DNA of 64,000 nt, taken from positions 109,698-173,697 of the forward strand of contig JALFNK010000001.1 in NCBI GenBank assembly GCA_022782405.1. Direction: 5' to 3'. This DNA comes from Alistipes sp. GTDB lineage: Bacteria > Bacteroidota > Bacteroidia > Bacteroidales > Rikenellaceae. The position numbers and the translations under genes are program-made. The notes under the pieces are model-generated. The model was not told where the DNA came from and ran no database searches. It saw only the letters and a list, made by a program, of their open reading frames with translations. Positions 8,415 through 16,456 of the stretch are shown here, in pieces; positions within the stretch are counted from its first letter, which is position 1, and every line of letters begins with the position of its first letter.

Positions 8415-9227
8415 ATGAAAAAAATCCTGTTCATTCTCTTGTTCCTGACCGTGTCGGCCACGCTCCGTGCCGCCGACATCGATACGCTCAAGGTCTTCAG
8501 CGTGAAGATGCAGCGTGAAATACCCACCGTGGTGGTAACGCCCGATCATGCGGAGGGCGACCGGTTTCCGGTGGTCTATCTGCTCCACGGATACGGCGGC
8601 GACGAGCTGGCCTGGCAACGCATCCGCGACCTGCGGCCGCTGGCCGAGCAATTCAGTGTGATATTTGTCTGCCCCGACGGCGAGAACAGCTGGTATTGGG
8701 ACAGTCCGCTCGACCCCACGTCGCAGTTCGAAACCTTCGTTTCGCAGGAATTGCCCGCCTGGGTCGATGCCCGCTACCCGACCCTTCCTGCGCGCGAGTC
8801 CCGGGCCATAGCCGGTTTGAGCATGGGTGGCCACGGTGCACTGTGGACAGCCCTGCGGCACAAGGTTCTCTTCGGAGCCGTTGCCTCGGTGTCGGGCGGT
8901 GTGGATATCCGCCCCTTCCCCGATTCGTGGGAGATGAAGAAGCAACTGGGTGAGGAGGCCGGCAACCAGGAGCGCTGGAACCGCCATACGGTCATCAACC
9001 AGGTCGATTCGCTTCGGGACGGAGAACTGGCCATCTTCGTGGACTGCGGCTATCAGGATTTCTTTTACGACGTGAACATGGCCCTGCATGAGAAACTGCT
9101 CAAGCAGGGTGTGGGCCATGATTTCCTGACCCGTCCCGGAGCCCATACGGCAGAATACTGGGCTGCATCGCTGCCGCATCAGCTGCTCTTCTTCCGGGCC
9201 TATTTCGACCGTGCGGCATCGAAATAG
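8415..9227 (+). CDS. Secreted alpha/beta-hydrolase esterase (esterase D / feruloyl-esterase-like)
   Basis: A 270-aa exported serine esterase. A signal peptide (MKKILFILLFLTVSATLRAA) precedes an alpha/beta-hydrolase domain of the esterase-D/EstA family. The oxyanion region is YLLHGYGGDE, the nucleophile elbow is GLSMGG with Ser about residue 136, and the acid (FVDCGYQD) and histidine (RPGAHTAEYW) are in the usual order. Families of this shape cleave acetyl or feruloyl esters or S-formylglutathione; the signal peptide favours an ester on an extracellular or periplasmic substrate. The ATG at 8415 is chosen because it begins the signal peptide. Confidence 0.82.
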   Translation: MKKILFILLFLTVSATLRAADIDTLKVFSVKMQREIPTVVVTPDHAEGDRFPVVYLLHGYGGDELAWQRIRDLRPLAEQFSVIFVCPDGENSWYWDSPLDPTSQFETFVSQELPAWVDARYPTLPARESRAIAGLSMGGHGALWTALRHKVLFGAVASVSGGVDIRPFPDSWEMKKQLGEEAGNQERWNRHTVINQVDSLRDGELAIFVDCGYQDFFYDVNMALHEKLLKQGVGHDFLTRPGAHTAEYWAASLPHQLLFFRAYFDRAASK

Positions 9228-9255
9228 CGATCCTTATTTTGTGCGGAATGCTTCT

Positions 9256-9290
9256 CGGGGGCCCCTGTATCAGGGGCCCCCGTTCTGTTT
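9256..9290 (+). terminator. Strong intrinsic terminator after the esterase
   Basis: A perfect 12-bp stem (CGGGGGCCCCTG / CAGGGGCCCCCG) with a TAT loop at 9256-9282 is followed by TTCTGTTT. Confidence 0.85.
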
Positions 9291-9466
9291 GCCGGAGGGG
9301 ATGAACTGCGAATTGTTGCTGCGATACTCCCGAAAGACGGATTTTTGTCCGTTTCGGCCCGTCGGCACATACTATCCGCCGTGGAAATCCGTTAAGATAA
9401 ACGTGCGGCAATTCTTGGTCGTGGAAATATTTGGAAGGCGATAATAGGAATTTTTCCGCTTTTTGG

Positions 9467-9474
9467 TATCTTTG
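9467..9474 (+). promoter_or_regulatory. -7 box TATCTTTG upstream of the first FISUMP lipoprotein
   Basis: TATCTTTG lies 24 nt before the ATG at 9499, in the usual position for a Bacteroidota promoter. The 9291-9460 stretch between the terminator and this box holds nothing else I can support. Confidence 0.75.
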
Positions 9475-9498
9475 CAAAGATTTTTGAAATTGAATGGT

Positions 9499-10941
9499 AT
9501 GAAAAGATTTACAGCATTTGTCCTCCTCGTGCTGGTTGCGACGGCAGCCATGGTGTCGTGCAAAAAGGATGAGGAAACGGGCAAACTGTCGTTCGACGAT
9601 CCCGCAGTCTATATGCAGCCGGGTCAGACCGTACAGGTCTCTTTCTCCGCGACCGACATCAAAAGCTATTCGATCACTTCGCGGCCTACGGGATGGGATA
9701 CGGAGAATTTCACCGTCGATGGCGATGCGCGGCAACTTACGATCGTTGCTCCCACGTCGTTCGAGGATGAGGCGGATTCCGATTCGGAGGCCGTGCGTTC
9801 CGGATCGCTGACCCTCTCGGGAACATCGTACAGCGGGAAGAGCGTTGCAGCAACGCTTTTCATAAGCGTGTCGGAGACGGTGGATATGAGCAACAGCCCG
9901 GCGAACAGCTATATGGTGCATCGTGCGGAGACGAACTACCTGTTCGATGCCATGCACAAGGGCGATGGACAGAGCGCACTTCAGACCGCATCGGTCGATA
10001 TCGTCTGGCAGTCGAAGACGAGCCTGATCCAGTACCTTTCGCTCAAGGACGGCAAGGTCTCCTTCTATGTGGGGACTGACGATGACGATGATACGGTCAT
10101 CGATACGGGCAATGCGTTGATCGGAGCCTATGACGAGGCCGGAACGTTGATCTGGAGCTGGCATGTATGGGCCACCTCCTACGATCCCGAAGCCGAGGGG
10201 GCTGCAGTCGAATTCAACGGTTACACGATGATGGACCGCAATCTCGGAGCTTTGGCCAACGGCAATGCTTCGACCGATGAGATTCTCTCGTCATACGGAC
10301 TCTACTACCAGTGGGGCCGCAAGGACCCCTTCATCGGTCCGAGCACCTATCAGGCTTCCAACGGCACGTCGGCGTCGATGTACAATGCCAAGAGCGGTAC
10401 GGTGAAACTCGAGATTGTCGAGTCGAGCGCCGAGACCGGAACGGCGGAGTATGCCGCGCAGCATCCGCTGGAATACATCACCGGAGTCGAGGAGTCGGGA
10501 TACGACTGGATGTGGAACTCCGACCATACACTCTGGGGTGAATCCAAGACGGTGAATGATCCCTGTCCCTACGGTTGGAAGGTCGCTCCGGCAAAGGCTT
10601 TCGGCGGGCTGACGATCGTCGGCACTCCTGTCGCTGAGGATTATGACAAATACGGATGGACCCTTTCGTCGGGATCCGCGGAGTCGTTCTTCATCGGTGC
10701 CGGGCGCCGTCGTTACGACAATTCCACGATCTACAATATCTATATGCCCCCGACGCGTAATGTAGCCATGGAGGCACAGCCCTGGGTAGGCCTTTACTGG
10801 AGTTCCGATGCCGGTACGGATGCCCAGTCTCCGGCACTCTACTTCTGGTTCGAGAAGGCCACGACACAGAGCGGCATCGAGTATGAGGTGCCCTATGCCC
10901 GGGCAAACGGCATGCAGGTGCGTTGTGTGCGCGACAGATAG
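9499..10941 (+). CDS. Surface lipoprotein with C-terminal FISUMP-type domain
   Basis: A 480-aa lipoprotein. The signal peptide ends in a lipobox (AMVSC, Cys about residue 22) followed by KKDEE, which resembles the Bacteroidota surface-export signal. The N-terminal half is beta-rich and not recognised. The C-terminal half (from about EFNGYTMMDRNLGA) resembles the FISUMP (Fibrobacter succinogenes major paralogous) domain: a conserved MMDRNLG start, a YYQWGRKDPF segment, NDPCPYGWKVA, and a closing MQVRCVRD. Such domains are common C-terminal modules on Bacteroidota adhesin and fimbrial-tip lipoproteins. It is its own transcription unit, with a promoter at 9467 and a terminator at 10967. Its binding partner is unknown. 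Confidence 0.72.
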   Translation: MKRFTAFVLLVLVATAAMVSCKKDEETGKLSFDDPAVYMQPGQTVQVSFSATDIKSYSITSRPTGWDTENFTVDGDARQLTIVAPTSFEDEADSDSEAVRSGSLTLSGTSYSGKSVAATLFISVSETVDMSNSPANSYMVHRAETNYLFDAMHKGDGQSALQTASVDIVWQSKTSLIQYLSLKDGKVSFYVGTDDDDDTVIDTGNALIGAYDEAGTLIWSWHVWATSYDPEAEGAAVEFNGYTMMDRNLGALANGNASTDEILSSYGLYYQWGRKDPFIGPSTYQASNGTSASMYNAKSGTVKLEIVESSAETGTAEYAAQHPLEYITGVEESGYDWMWNSDHTLWGESKTVNDPCPYGWKVAPAKAFGGLTIVGTPVAEDYDKYGWTLSSGSAESFFIGAGRRRYDNSTIYNIYMPPTRNVAMEAQPWVGLYWSSDAGTDAQSPALYFWFEKATTQSGIEYEVPYARANGMQVRCVRDR

Positions 10942-10966
10942 TGTACCGGTTCAGTGATATGAAGCT

Positions 10967-11000
10967 CAAAAGCGGCGGACCTGAGGTCTGCCGCTTTTTT
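10967..11000 (+). terminator. Intrinsic terminator after the first FISUMP lipoprotein
   Basis: AAAAGCGGCGGAC and GTCTGCCGCTTTTTT form a 10-bp stem with one G-U pair and a short loop, followed by a T-run. Confidence 0.85.
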
Positions 11001-11108
11001 GTGTATTCCGGATGTGAAAATCCGCTCTGCGATTCCCGAATGCGTGTTTTGATGCGTTGGACAGGTTAAAAATGTTCTTTTTGAATTATAATATATGATA
11101 TATCGTTT

Positions 11109-11116
11109 TATCTTTG
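11109..11116 (+). promoter_or_regulatory. -7 box TATCTTTG upstream of the fimbrillin-like/FISUMP lipoprotein
   Basis: TATCTTTG lies 31 nt before the ATG at 11148, downstream of an unusually AT-rich stretch (11070-11108) that contains a TTTG suited to a -33 element. Confidence 0.75.
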
Positions 11117-11147
11117 TCTGTACGGAATAACCAATACCCAAACCTAC

Positions 11148-12494
11148 ATGAAAATATTTTTACTGTCTCTGTTTTCCGTGGGCGTAATCTCTGCGGTCGG
11201 ATGTTCCGATGACGGAAGAGGAGCCCTTCCGTCCGTACGGATCGTACCGACGCTTTCCCGTGTTACGGGTCTCTATTTCGACAAGGGTGACCGGATCGGT
11301 CTGACCATTACGCGCCCTTCGGGCAATTATGTCGCAAATCACCCGATGGATTATGACGGTACCGTATTCCTGGCTTCGGAACTGACCTGGTACGATGCAT
11401 CTGAAGGGACGGCGACACTCACGGCCTACTATCCCTATTCCGAATCGGGAACGCCGACTCGTTTTACCGTGGCTCTTGATCAGCGCGACGGATGCGGGCC
11501 GTCCGATCTGCTGGGCGCCGTGCAGCGGGATGTGGTTCCCGGCAGCGCGCCAGTCGGCATGACCTTCCATCATCTGATGTCGCAGCTGTCGATCGTCGTC
11601 GAGAATCATGCGGAATCGCCGGTTGCGGGAGTTACGCTCAGCGGTGCGGTCGCCGAGGCCGATGTGGATCTTTCGGTTCCGAAGGCCGAAGCGAATCCCG
11701 ATGCGACAGGGGTCGAAATCGAGACCTTCGAGGTGGATGCCGGGTTGCGTTACCGGGCGGTTCTCGTTCCGCAGCAGACCTCGCTTACTGTCGAGGTCAT
11801 CTTGGAAGACGGCACGACATGCAGCAAATCGATTTCCGAAGCTCTTTTCGGAGGCGGGAAAAGTTATGACCTTTCGATCGTTGTCTCTGCCGGGGAGCCG
11901 CCCGCAATCGAGGTGAGCCTCAGTGGCGAGATCGCCGACTGGGAGGATGGCGGCAGCCTGGAAGATTCCGAAAATTCCGATGACGGCGGCGAAGAGCCGA
12001 CGCAGGGCGTGGATTACGAAGGCGAGCATTATGGGACGGCAACGATCGGCGGAGCGGAATGGATGACCGAAAATCTGCGCTACAAACCCGTCGGTGCACA
12101 GATCGGTACGGGGTTCTGGTATCCCTATGACAATGATGCTGCGGCGGTTCCGACCAAAGGGTATCTTTACGATTGGAGCGTGGCTGCGAACGGCGGCACG
12201 GCTGCAACGACTCCCGTCCGCGGAATTTGTCCGCAAGGATGGCATATTCCTGACGAGACGGAGCTGCAGGCATTGCTCGAAAGTCCGGAGCGTCCTGCGG
12301 ACTTCTTCTGCTGTGCCGGGTACAGGATAAAAAACGGTCCGACGGACCGGTACGGCACCGAAAACAAGGGTATGTTGATGGGCGTTTCCGACGGGGAGAT
12401 GTGCCATGCGATTCTCTTTTCGGATTCGGCCGAACCCACACTCGGCTCCTATCCCGCGACATACGGCATGTCGCTCCGTTGCGTGAAGGATTGA
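11148..12494 (+). CDS. Fimbrillin-like lipoprotein fused to a FISUMP-type domain
   Basis: A 448-aa lipoprotein with a lipobox ending in VGC (Cys about residue 19) followed by SDDG, a surface-export-like signal. Residues about 30-260 look like a fimbrillin/Mfa-like beta-sandwich: YFDKGDRIGLTI, ATLTAYYPYS, a MTFHHLMSQLSIVVEN segment that is very characteristic of this family, and VPQQTSL. After an acidic linker (DSENSDDGGEEPT), residues about 285-448 form a FISUMP domain (WMTENLRYKP, GYLYDWSVA, CPQGWHIPDETEL, MSLRCVKD). The combination suggests a fimbrial-tip or surface-adhesin subunit. It has its own promoter and a shared terminator, and no Mfa/Fim assembly genes are adjacent. Confidence 0.78.
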   Translation: MKIFLLSLFSVGVISAVGCSDDGRGALPSVRIVPTLSRVTGLYFDKGDRIGLTITRPSGNYVANHPMDYDGTVFLASELTWYDASEGTATLTAYYPYSESGTPTRFTVALDQRDGCGPSDLLGAVQRDVVPGSAPVGMTFHHLMSQLSIVVENHAESPVAGVTLSGAVAEADVDLSVPKAEANPDATGVEIETFEVDAGLRYRAVLVPQQTSLTVEVILEDGTTCSKSISEALFGGGKSYDLSIVVSAGEPPAIEVSLSGEIADWEDGGSLEDSENSDDGGEEPTQGVDYEGEHYGTATIGGAEWMTENLRYKPVGAQIGTGFWYPYDNDAAAVPTKGYLYDWSVAANGGTAATTPVRGICPQGWHIPDETELQALLESPERPADFFCCAGYRIKNGPTDRYGTENKGMLMGVSDGEMCHAILFSDSAEPTLGSYPATYGMSLRCVKD

Positions 12495-12522
12495 CGTCCG
12501 GACGCGGTCTTTGGAAATGAAA

Positions 12523-12554
12523 CGGGGGAGTTCTTCTCGAAAAGAACTCCCCCG
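12523..12554. terminator. Bidirectional terminator between convergent lipoprotein and hom
   Basis: A perfect 13-bp stem (CGGGGGAGTTCTT / AAGAACTCCCCCG) with a 6-nt loop sits between two convergent genes. On the minus strand it is followed by TTTCATTT, so it mainly serves hom. Confidence 0.85.
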
Positions 12555-12573
12555 CTTCCGTATATGGCGGATC

Positions 12574-13785
12574 TCAATGGTCGCGGTTGAGGAAGAAGAT
12601 CGGAATGTTGGCCAGGAAGACGTCCTTGCCCGTGAGCTGCGGCCGCTTGTCCATCAATTCGCTCAAGCGGATATCGCCGATCAGATAGTTGCTCTCGTCG
12701 CTGATGTACTGTTCGTGGATCCGCTCGAAACGGAGGATTCCGCGCACGTCGGTATCCTTGTATCGGACGTAGACCTTCAGCGTGATGTCGGTCGTGTACT
12801 CGGGCAGCCGGAGGTAGTTCATCTTCTTGTATTCGTAGCGGTAGTCGTGCAGGCGGGCCATGATGTCGCTCAGGATGGACGATGCCGTGGGAAGGCTTCC
12901 CGCGCCCTTGCCGAACATGAACTGGCGGTCGTAGCATTCGCCGCGGATCACTACGCCGTTGTACTCGTCATCGACGCTGTAGATATATTTGTCGGGGGTT
13001 ACGAACTCCGGCATGACGAACATCGTGAAGCGCTCTTCGCTCACCTTGACAACCTGTGCCACGAGCTTGATCTTCACGCCCTTTTCGCGAGCGTAGCGGA
13101 TATCCGAGTCGTGGATCGTCGAGATGCCGTAGGTGAAGATCCTTTCGGGTGCCACATAGACGCCGAGGGCGTGCACGGTGATGATGACCAGCTTGAAGAG
13201 CGAGTCGTATCCCTCGATGTCGAACGAGGGGTCGCTTTCGGCGAAACCCAGCCGCTGGGCCTGCGCCAGGGCATCGGCATAGGGTTCGGCATGGTCGAAG
13301 ACGCGCGAGAGGATGTAGTTCGACGAACCGTTCAGAATGCCCTTGACCTCCAGCAGCAGGTCATTGTCGTAGTACTCCTCGAGGTTGCGGATCACGGGGA
13401 TTGATCCGCACGACGAGGCATCGTAGAGCAGGGCGACGTTGCGTGTCTTCTGCAGCTCGATCAGTTCCGGGAGGTGGCGGGCCAGCATCGTCTTGCTGCC
13501 CGATACGACCGGAATGCCGCGCAGCATCGAACGTTTGACAATGTCGTAGGCTGCTTCGGGGTCGTTGATGACCTCGACGACCAGATTGACATTCGGGCTG
13601 TCAAGGATCTCCTCCACGGAGGTGGTGAAAAGGCTCCGATCCGCCTCGACCTTGCGGGGTTTCTCCGGGTCGCGGACGCAGATCTTCACGATCTCGGCAT
13701 TGGCGTTTTTCGCCTTGCGCACCACTTCGTAGATTCCCTGTCCGACGACACCGAATCCGAAAAGTCCGATTTTGATTTTGCTCAT
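12574..13785 (-). CDS. hom: Homoserine dehydrogenase (monofunctional)
   Basis: Reduces aspartate semialdehyde to homoserine, the branch point for threonine and methionine. The 403-aa protein has the Rossmann GxGxxG at residues 10-15 (GFGVVG), followed by the catalytic domain with GILNGSSNYIL and a DPSFDIEGYDS segment holding substrate-binding acidic residues and a lysine. A C-terminal extension of about 90 residues ends the protein; there is no aspartokinase domain. It is the last gene of the metY-metX-hom operon, tying homoserine supply to methionine demand. The ATG at 13785 is chosen; the upstream TTG at 13809 lies in the metX stop region. A terminator follows at 12523. Confidence 0.93.
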   Translation of the reverse strand: MSKIKIGLFGFGVVGQGIYEVVRKAKNANAEIVKICVRDPEKPRKVEADRSLFTTSVEEILDSPNVNLVVEVINDPEAAYDIVKRSMLRGIPVVSGSKTMLARHLPELIELQKTRNVALLYDASSCGSIPVIRNLEEYYDNDLLLEVKGILNGSSNYILSRVFDHAEPYADALAQAQRLGFAESDPSFDIEGYDSLFKLVIITVHALGVYVAPERIFTYGISTIHDSDIRYAREKGVKIKLVAQVVKVSEERFTMFVMPEFVTPDKYIYSVDDEYNGVVIRGECYDRQFMFGKGAGSLPTASSILSDIMARLHDYRYEYKKMNYLRLPEYTTDITLKVYVRYKDTDVRGILRFERIHEQYISDESNYLIGDIRLSELMDKRPQLTGKDVFLANIPIFFLNRDH

Positions 13786-13805
13786 ATGGGTAGGTTTTTT
13801 TGTTG

Positions 13806-14816
13806 TCAATGCTTCATGAAGGGTGAGAGGATGCCGTCGAGCTGTTCGTATTCGACCAGGAATCCGTCGTGTCCGAACGGTGAGTCGATCTCGCGGTAAA
13901 GGCTTCCGGGAATCTGGTCGTGCAGCTCGCGCATCTCACGCGGGGTGAAGATCATGTCGGTCGTGATTCCCACGACGAGCGTCCGGGCACGGATTCCGCC
14001 GAGCGCCGCGGCTACTCCGCCGCGGCCGCGGCCGACGTCGTGCGTGTCGAAGGCGTCGAGGATCGCGTAATAGGAGTAGGCATTGTAGCGCCTGCAGAGT
14101 TTCTCGCCCTGGTATTGCTGGTATGTCGAAGCACGATGCTCCTGGGGCAGTTCCTCGCGGTCCTGCTGCGTGAGGTTGTAGCCTTCGCCTCCGCGGTAGG
14201 TCAGCAGTCCGATGGCGCGTGCTGCGGCGAGTCCCTTCATGCCGGCGTCGTCGCGCCGCTCGCCGAACGTCGTGTCGGCCTCGATCGCCATGCGCTGTGT
14301 CTCGTCGATGGCGATGGTCCACGGCGAGGCTTTGGCTGCCGTGGCGATAAGTATGAGCCGCTCGAAACGCTCCGGCTCCTCGACAGCCCATTCGACGGCC
14401 TGAAATCCGCCTACCGAGCTGCCGACGAGCGCCGCGATGCGCCCGATACCGAGCTCGCGGGCCAGCAGCCGGTGTGCGGCCACCATGTCGCGGATCGTGA
14501 AGTGCGGGAAATCGCCGTACCAGGGCTCGCCTGTCGCGGGATTGACATGCAGCGGTCCGGTCGTGCCATAGTGCGATCCGAGGATGTTGGCGCAGACGAC
14601 AAAATAGCGCGTCGGATCGAGGAAACGCCCCTTCTCCACCGTATGGGGCCACCAGTCGGCGACGTCCGAGTTGGCCGTCAGGGCGTGGCAGACCCACACG
14701 ACATTGTCGCCCGCGGCATTCATCCGTCCGTAGGTGTGGTAGGCGATCCGCAGTGCGGGAAGCTCACCGCCCCGCTCGAGCGGGAAAGGGGCGTCGTATT
14801 CGAAGTACTGCGCCAT
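13806..14816 (-). CDS. metX: Homoserine O-acetyltransferase
   Basis: Transfers acetyl from acetyl-CoA to homoserine, giving O-acetylhomoserine for direct sulfhydrylation. The 336-aa alpha/beta-hydrolase fold carries the MetX signatures NVVWVCHALTANSD, the nucleophile elbow GSSVGG with Ser134, an ATAAKASPWTIAI segment, and the acid/base pair in TTDMIFTP and SPFGHDGFL. It starts 3 nt after the metY stop and is followed by hom after 20 nt. MetX-type homoserine acetyltransferases (rather than MetA) are usual in this phylum. Some family members use succinyl-CoA; the acyl donor is not settled by sequence. Confidence 0.93.
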   Translation of the reverse strand: MAQYFEYDAPFPLERGGELPALRIAYHTYGRMNAAGDNVVWVCHALTANSDVADWWPHTVEKGRFLDPTRYFVVCANILGSHYGTTGPLHVNPATGEPWYGDFPHFTIRDMVAAHRLLARELGIGRIAALVGSSVGGFQAVEWAVEEPERFERLILIATAAKASPWTIAIDETQRMAIEADTTFGERRDDAGMKGLAAARAIGLLTYRGGEGYNLTQQDREELPQEHRASTYQQYQGEKLCRRYNAYSYYAILDAFDTHDVGRGRGGVAAALGGIRARTLVVGITTDMIFTPREMRELHDQIPGSLYREIDSPFGHDGFLVEYEQLDGILSPFMKH

Positions 14817-14819
14817 ACC

Positions 14820-16109
14820 CTACTCCTCCACCTGTGCGAAAGCCTGCTCGAAGTCGGCGATGAGGTCTTCGGCATTCTCCAGTCCGACCGAGATGCGCAG
14901 CAGCGTCGGGGTGATGCCGGCCGCTGCGAGGTCCGCTTCGTTCAGCTGTTTGTGTGTGGTCGAGGCGGGATGCGTTACGACGGTGATCGAGTCGCCGATC
15001 ATCGTCATGTGTGCAGCCAGCTGCAACGCCTCGACGAAACGTACCGTACTCTCGAGCGTTCCCTTGAGTTCGATCGTGAAGACTGCCGAAGAGCCGTAGC
15101 GGTAGTATTTGCGGGCGTTTTCGTAGCTCGGGTGCGTGTCGAAGCCCACGAAGCTGACACTGCGCACCTTCGGGTGGCGGAGACAGTATTCGGCCAGCCG
15201 GCGGGTCGATTCCACCTCCTGGCGCACGCGCAGCGAGAGAGTCTCCAGCCCGATGAGCATCAGGTAGGAGTCGAACGGCGAGGGGCAGCATCCCAGGTCG
15301 CGCAGTCCGTCCACGCGGCACTTGACGATGAAGGCCGCTGTGCCGAACGCTTCGTACAGGTTGAGCCCGTGATATCCTTCCGAGGGTCCGTCGATCTGCG
15401 GGAACTTGCCGTTGCCCCAGTTGTAGTTGCCGCCGTCCACAATGACGCCGCCCATAGCCGTGCCGTGGCCGTTGATCCACTTCGTCGCGGAATCCACGAC
15501 GATGTTGGCACCCCACTCGAAGGGGTTGCAGAGATAGCCTCCGGCACCGAAAGTGTTGTCCACGACCAGCGGCACGTCGCGCCGGCGTGCCACGTCGCCC
15601 AATGCTTCCAGATCGGGAACCGCGCAGGTCGGATTGCCCATGCTTTCGACGTAGAGAGCCCGCGTGCGTCCGTCGATGAGCGCCTCGAACTCCTCGGGCC
15701 GCTCGCTGCGGGCGATGCGGCAGTCGATGCCCAGCTTGCGCAGCGTAATACGGAACTGGTTGTAGGTGCCGCCGTAGAGAAACGGCGAGGCGACGATGTT
15801 GTCGCCTTCGGCGGCCAGCGAGAGTACCGTTACGAGGATTGCCGACATACCCGACGATACGGCCAGCGCCCCGACGGCTCCGTAAAGGGCTGCGATGCGC
15901 TCCTCGTAGGCTGTCGTCGTGGGATTCTGCAGCCGGGTGTAGATGTTGCCGGCCTCGCTCAGCTCGAAGAGTCGCGCCGCATGGTCGCAGCTGCGGAAAC
16001 GGTAGGCGGCCGTGGGACAGATCGCCACGCCGCGGGCTCCGGTCTCGGTGTCGGGATGAAGCCCGGCGTGTATCTGGAGCGTTTCGAAACGGTAATTCTT
16101 CGGATCCAT
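14820..16109 (-). CDS. metY: O-acetylhomoserine sulfhydrylase (aminocarboxypropyltransferase)
   Basis: PLP enzyme that makes homocysteine from O-acetylhomoserine and sulfide (gamma-type Cys/Met metabolism family). The start is taken at the ATG at 16109 (MDPKNYRFETLQIHAG), which matches the family's N-terminus; an in-frame ATG at 16133 directly abuts the T-run of the attenuator and is less likely, and a further in-frame GTG at 16178 lies inside the attenuator. Seen are YTRLQNPT, SSGMSAI, VDNTFGAGG, the PLP-lysine motif SATKWINGHGT, and the C-terminal THPASTTHKQL. It is the first structural gene of the methionine operon and lies directly behind a Met-codon leader and terminator. Confidence 0.93.
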   Translation of the reverse strand: MDPKNYRFETLQIHAGLHPDTETGARGVAICPTAAYRFRSCDHAARLFELSEAGNIYTRLQNPTTTAYEERIAALYGAVGALAVSSGMSAILVTVLSLAAEGDNIVASPFLYGGTYNQFRITLRKLGIDCRIARSERPEEFEALIDGRTRALYVESMGNPTCAVPDLEALGDVARRRDVPLVVDNTFGAGGYLCNPFEWGANIVVDSATKWINGHGTAMGGVIVDGGNYNWGNGKFPQIDGPSEGYHGLNLYEAFGTAAFIVKCRVDGLRDLGCCPSPFDSYLMLIGLETLSLRVRQEVESTRRLAEYCLRHPKVRSVSFVGFDTHPSYENARKYYRYGSSAVFTIELKGTLESTVRFVEALQLAAHMTMIGDSITVVTHPASTTHKQLNEADLAAAGITPTLLRISVGLENAEDLIADFEQAFAQVEE

Positions 16110-16133
16110 ATCGGTTCGTTTAAAATCGTTCAT

Positions 16134-16163
16134 AAAAAAATCCGACCTCGTGGAAGCCGGATT
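16134..16163 (-). terminator. Attenuator terminator directly upstream of metY
   Basis: On the minus strand, AATCCGGCTTC (16163-16153) pairs with GAGGTCGGATT (16149-16139): 11 base pairs with two G-U pairs and a CAC loop. TTTTTTT (16140-16134) follows. It lies inside the transcribed leader, between the promoter at 16319 and the metY ATG at 16109, so it would stop transcription before metY unless prevented. Confidence 0.85.
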
Positions 16164-16185
16164 GTAACAGTCGCACACGACGGAA

Positions 16186-16287
16186 CTATACCCGGCGAAG
16201 ATCGCTGCGCATCGACATCATCATACCCGACATCATTCGGATGCCGGATTTCCCGCGAAGGGTGATGTATGTAGTGCTGACGGTCAT
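16186..16287 (-). CDS. Met-rich leader peptide of the metY-metX-hom operon
   Basis: A 33-codon ORF from the ATG at 16287 to the TAG at 16186. Residues 18-26 read MMSGMMMSM, six Met in nine codons (16236-16210), against a background of about 2% Met. It lies just downstream of a promoter whose -7 box is at 16326-16319 and upstream of an intrinsic terminator and metY. The ATG at 16287 follows an AAAAA run. An in-frame ATG at 16317 would give 43 residues but sits too close to the -7 box. The composition, position and following hairpins match an amino-acid-specific attenuation leader. Whether it is translated is inference. Confidence 0.8.
   Translation of the reverse strand: MTVSTTYITLRGKSGIRMMSGMMMSMRSDLRRV
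16190..16250 (-). promoter_or_regulatory. Alternative antiterminator/pre-emptor pairings of the met attenuator
   Basis: The octamer AATCCGGC occurs twice on the minus strand: at 16250-16243 (segment 1, 6 nt upstream of the Met-codon run) and at 16163-16156 (segment 3, the 5' arm of the terminator). GCCGGGT at 16196-16190 (segment 2) is complementary to both over 7 positions, one of them G-U. Segment 2 can therefore pair with 1, leaving terminator 3:4 free to form, or with 3, disrupting the terminator. A ribosome stalled on the Met codons would cover segment 1. Segment 1 can also form a local hairpin, CCGGCATC with GATGTCGG. Confidence 0.65.
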
Positions 16288-16318
16288 TTTTCGGAAAGCT
16301 CCCGTGGCTATACGCATG

Positions 16319-16351
16319 CAAATATACGCATTTTTTGTTTCCGGACATCAA
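16319..16351 (-). promoter_or_regulatory. Promoter of the metY operon
   Basis: On the minus strand a TATATTTG -7 box (16326-16319) is preceded by a TTG (16351-16349) 22 nt upstream, as expected for a Bacteroidota -33/-7 promoter. Transcription should begin near 16312-16316, giving a leader of about 200 nt before metY. Confidence 0.75.
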
Positions 16352-16400
16352 GCCGGAGCCATTTTTTCGTTATACGGCAATGAAAAATAGCGACAGACGG

Positions 16401-16437
16401 AAAAAAAGAGCCGCAGGAAACTCTCCTGCGGCTCTTT
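16401..16437 (-). terminator. Intrinsic terminator after the RND/TetR operon
   Basis: AAAGAGCCGCAGG (16405-16417) and CCTGCGGCTCTTT (16425-16437) form a perfect 13-bp stem. On the minus strand it is followed by the T-run from 16407 to 16401. It closes the efflux operon before the methionine promoter. Confidence 0.9.
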
Positions 16438-16456
16438 GATCGGGCATATCCGGCGA

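Noticed and set aside
16110..16178. N-terminal extension of metY to a GTG
   Set aside because: It would translate through the attenuator hairpin and T-run; the family's N-terminus starts at 16109.
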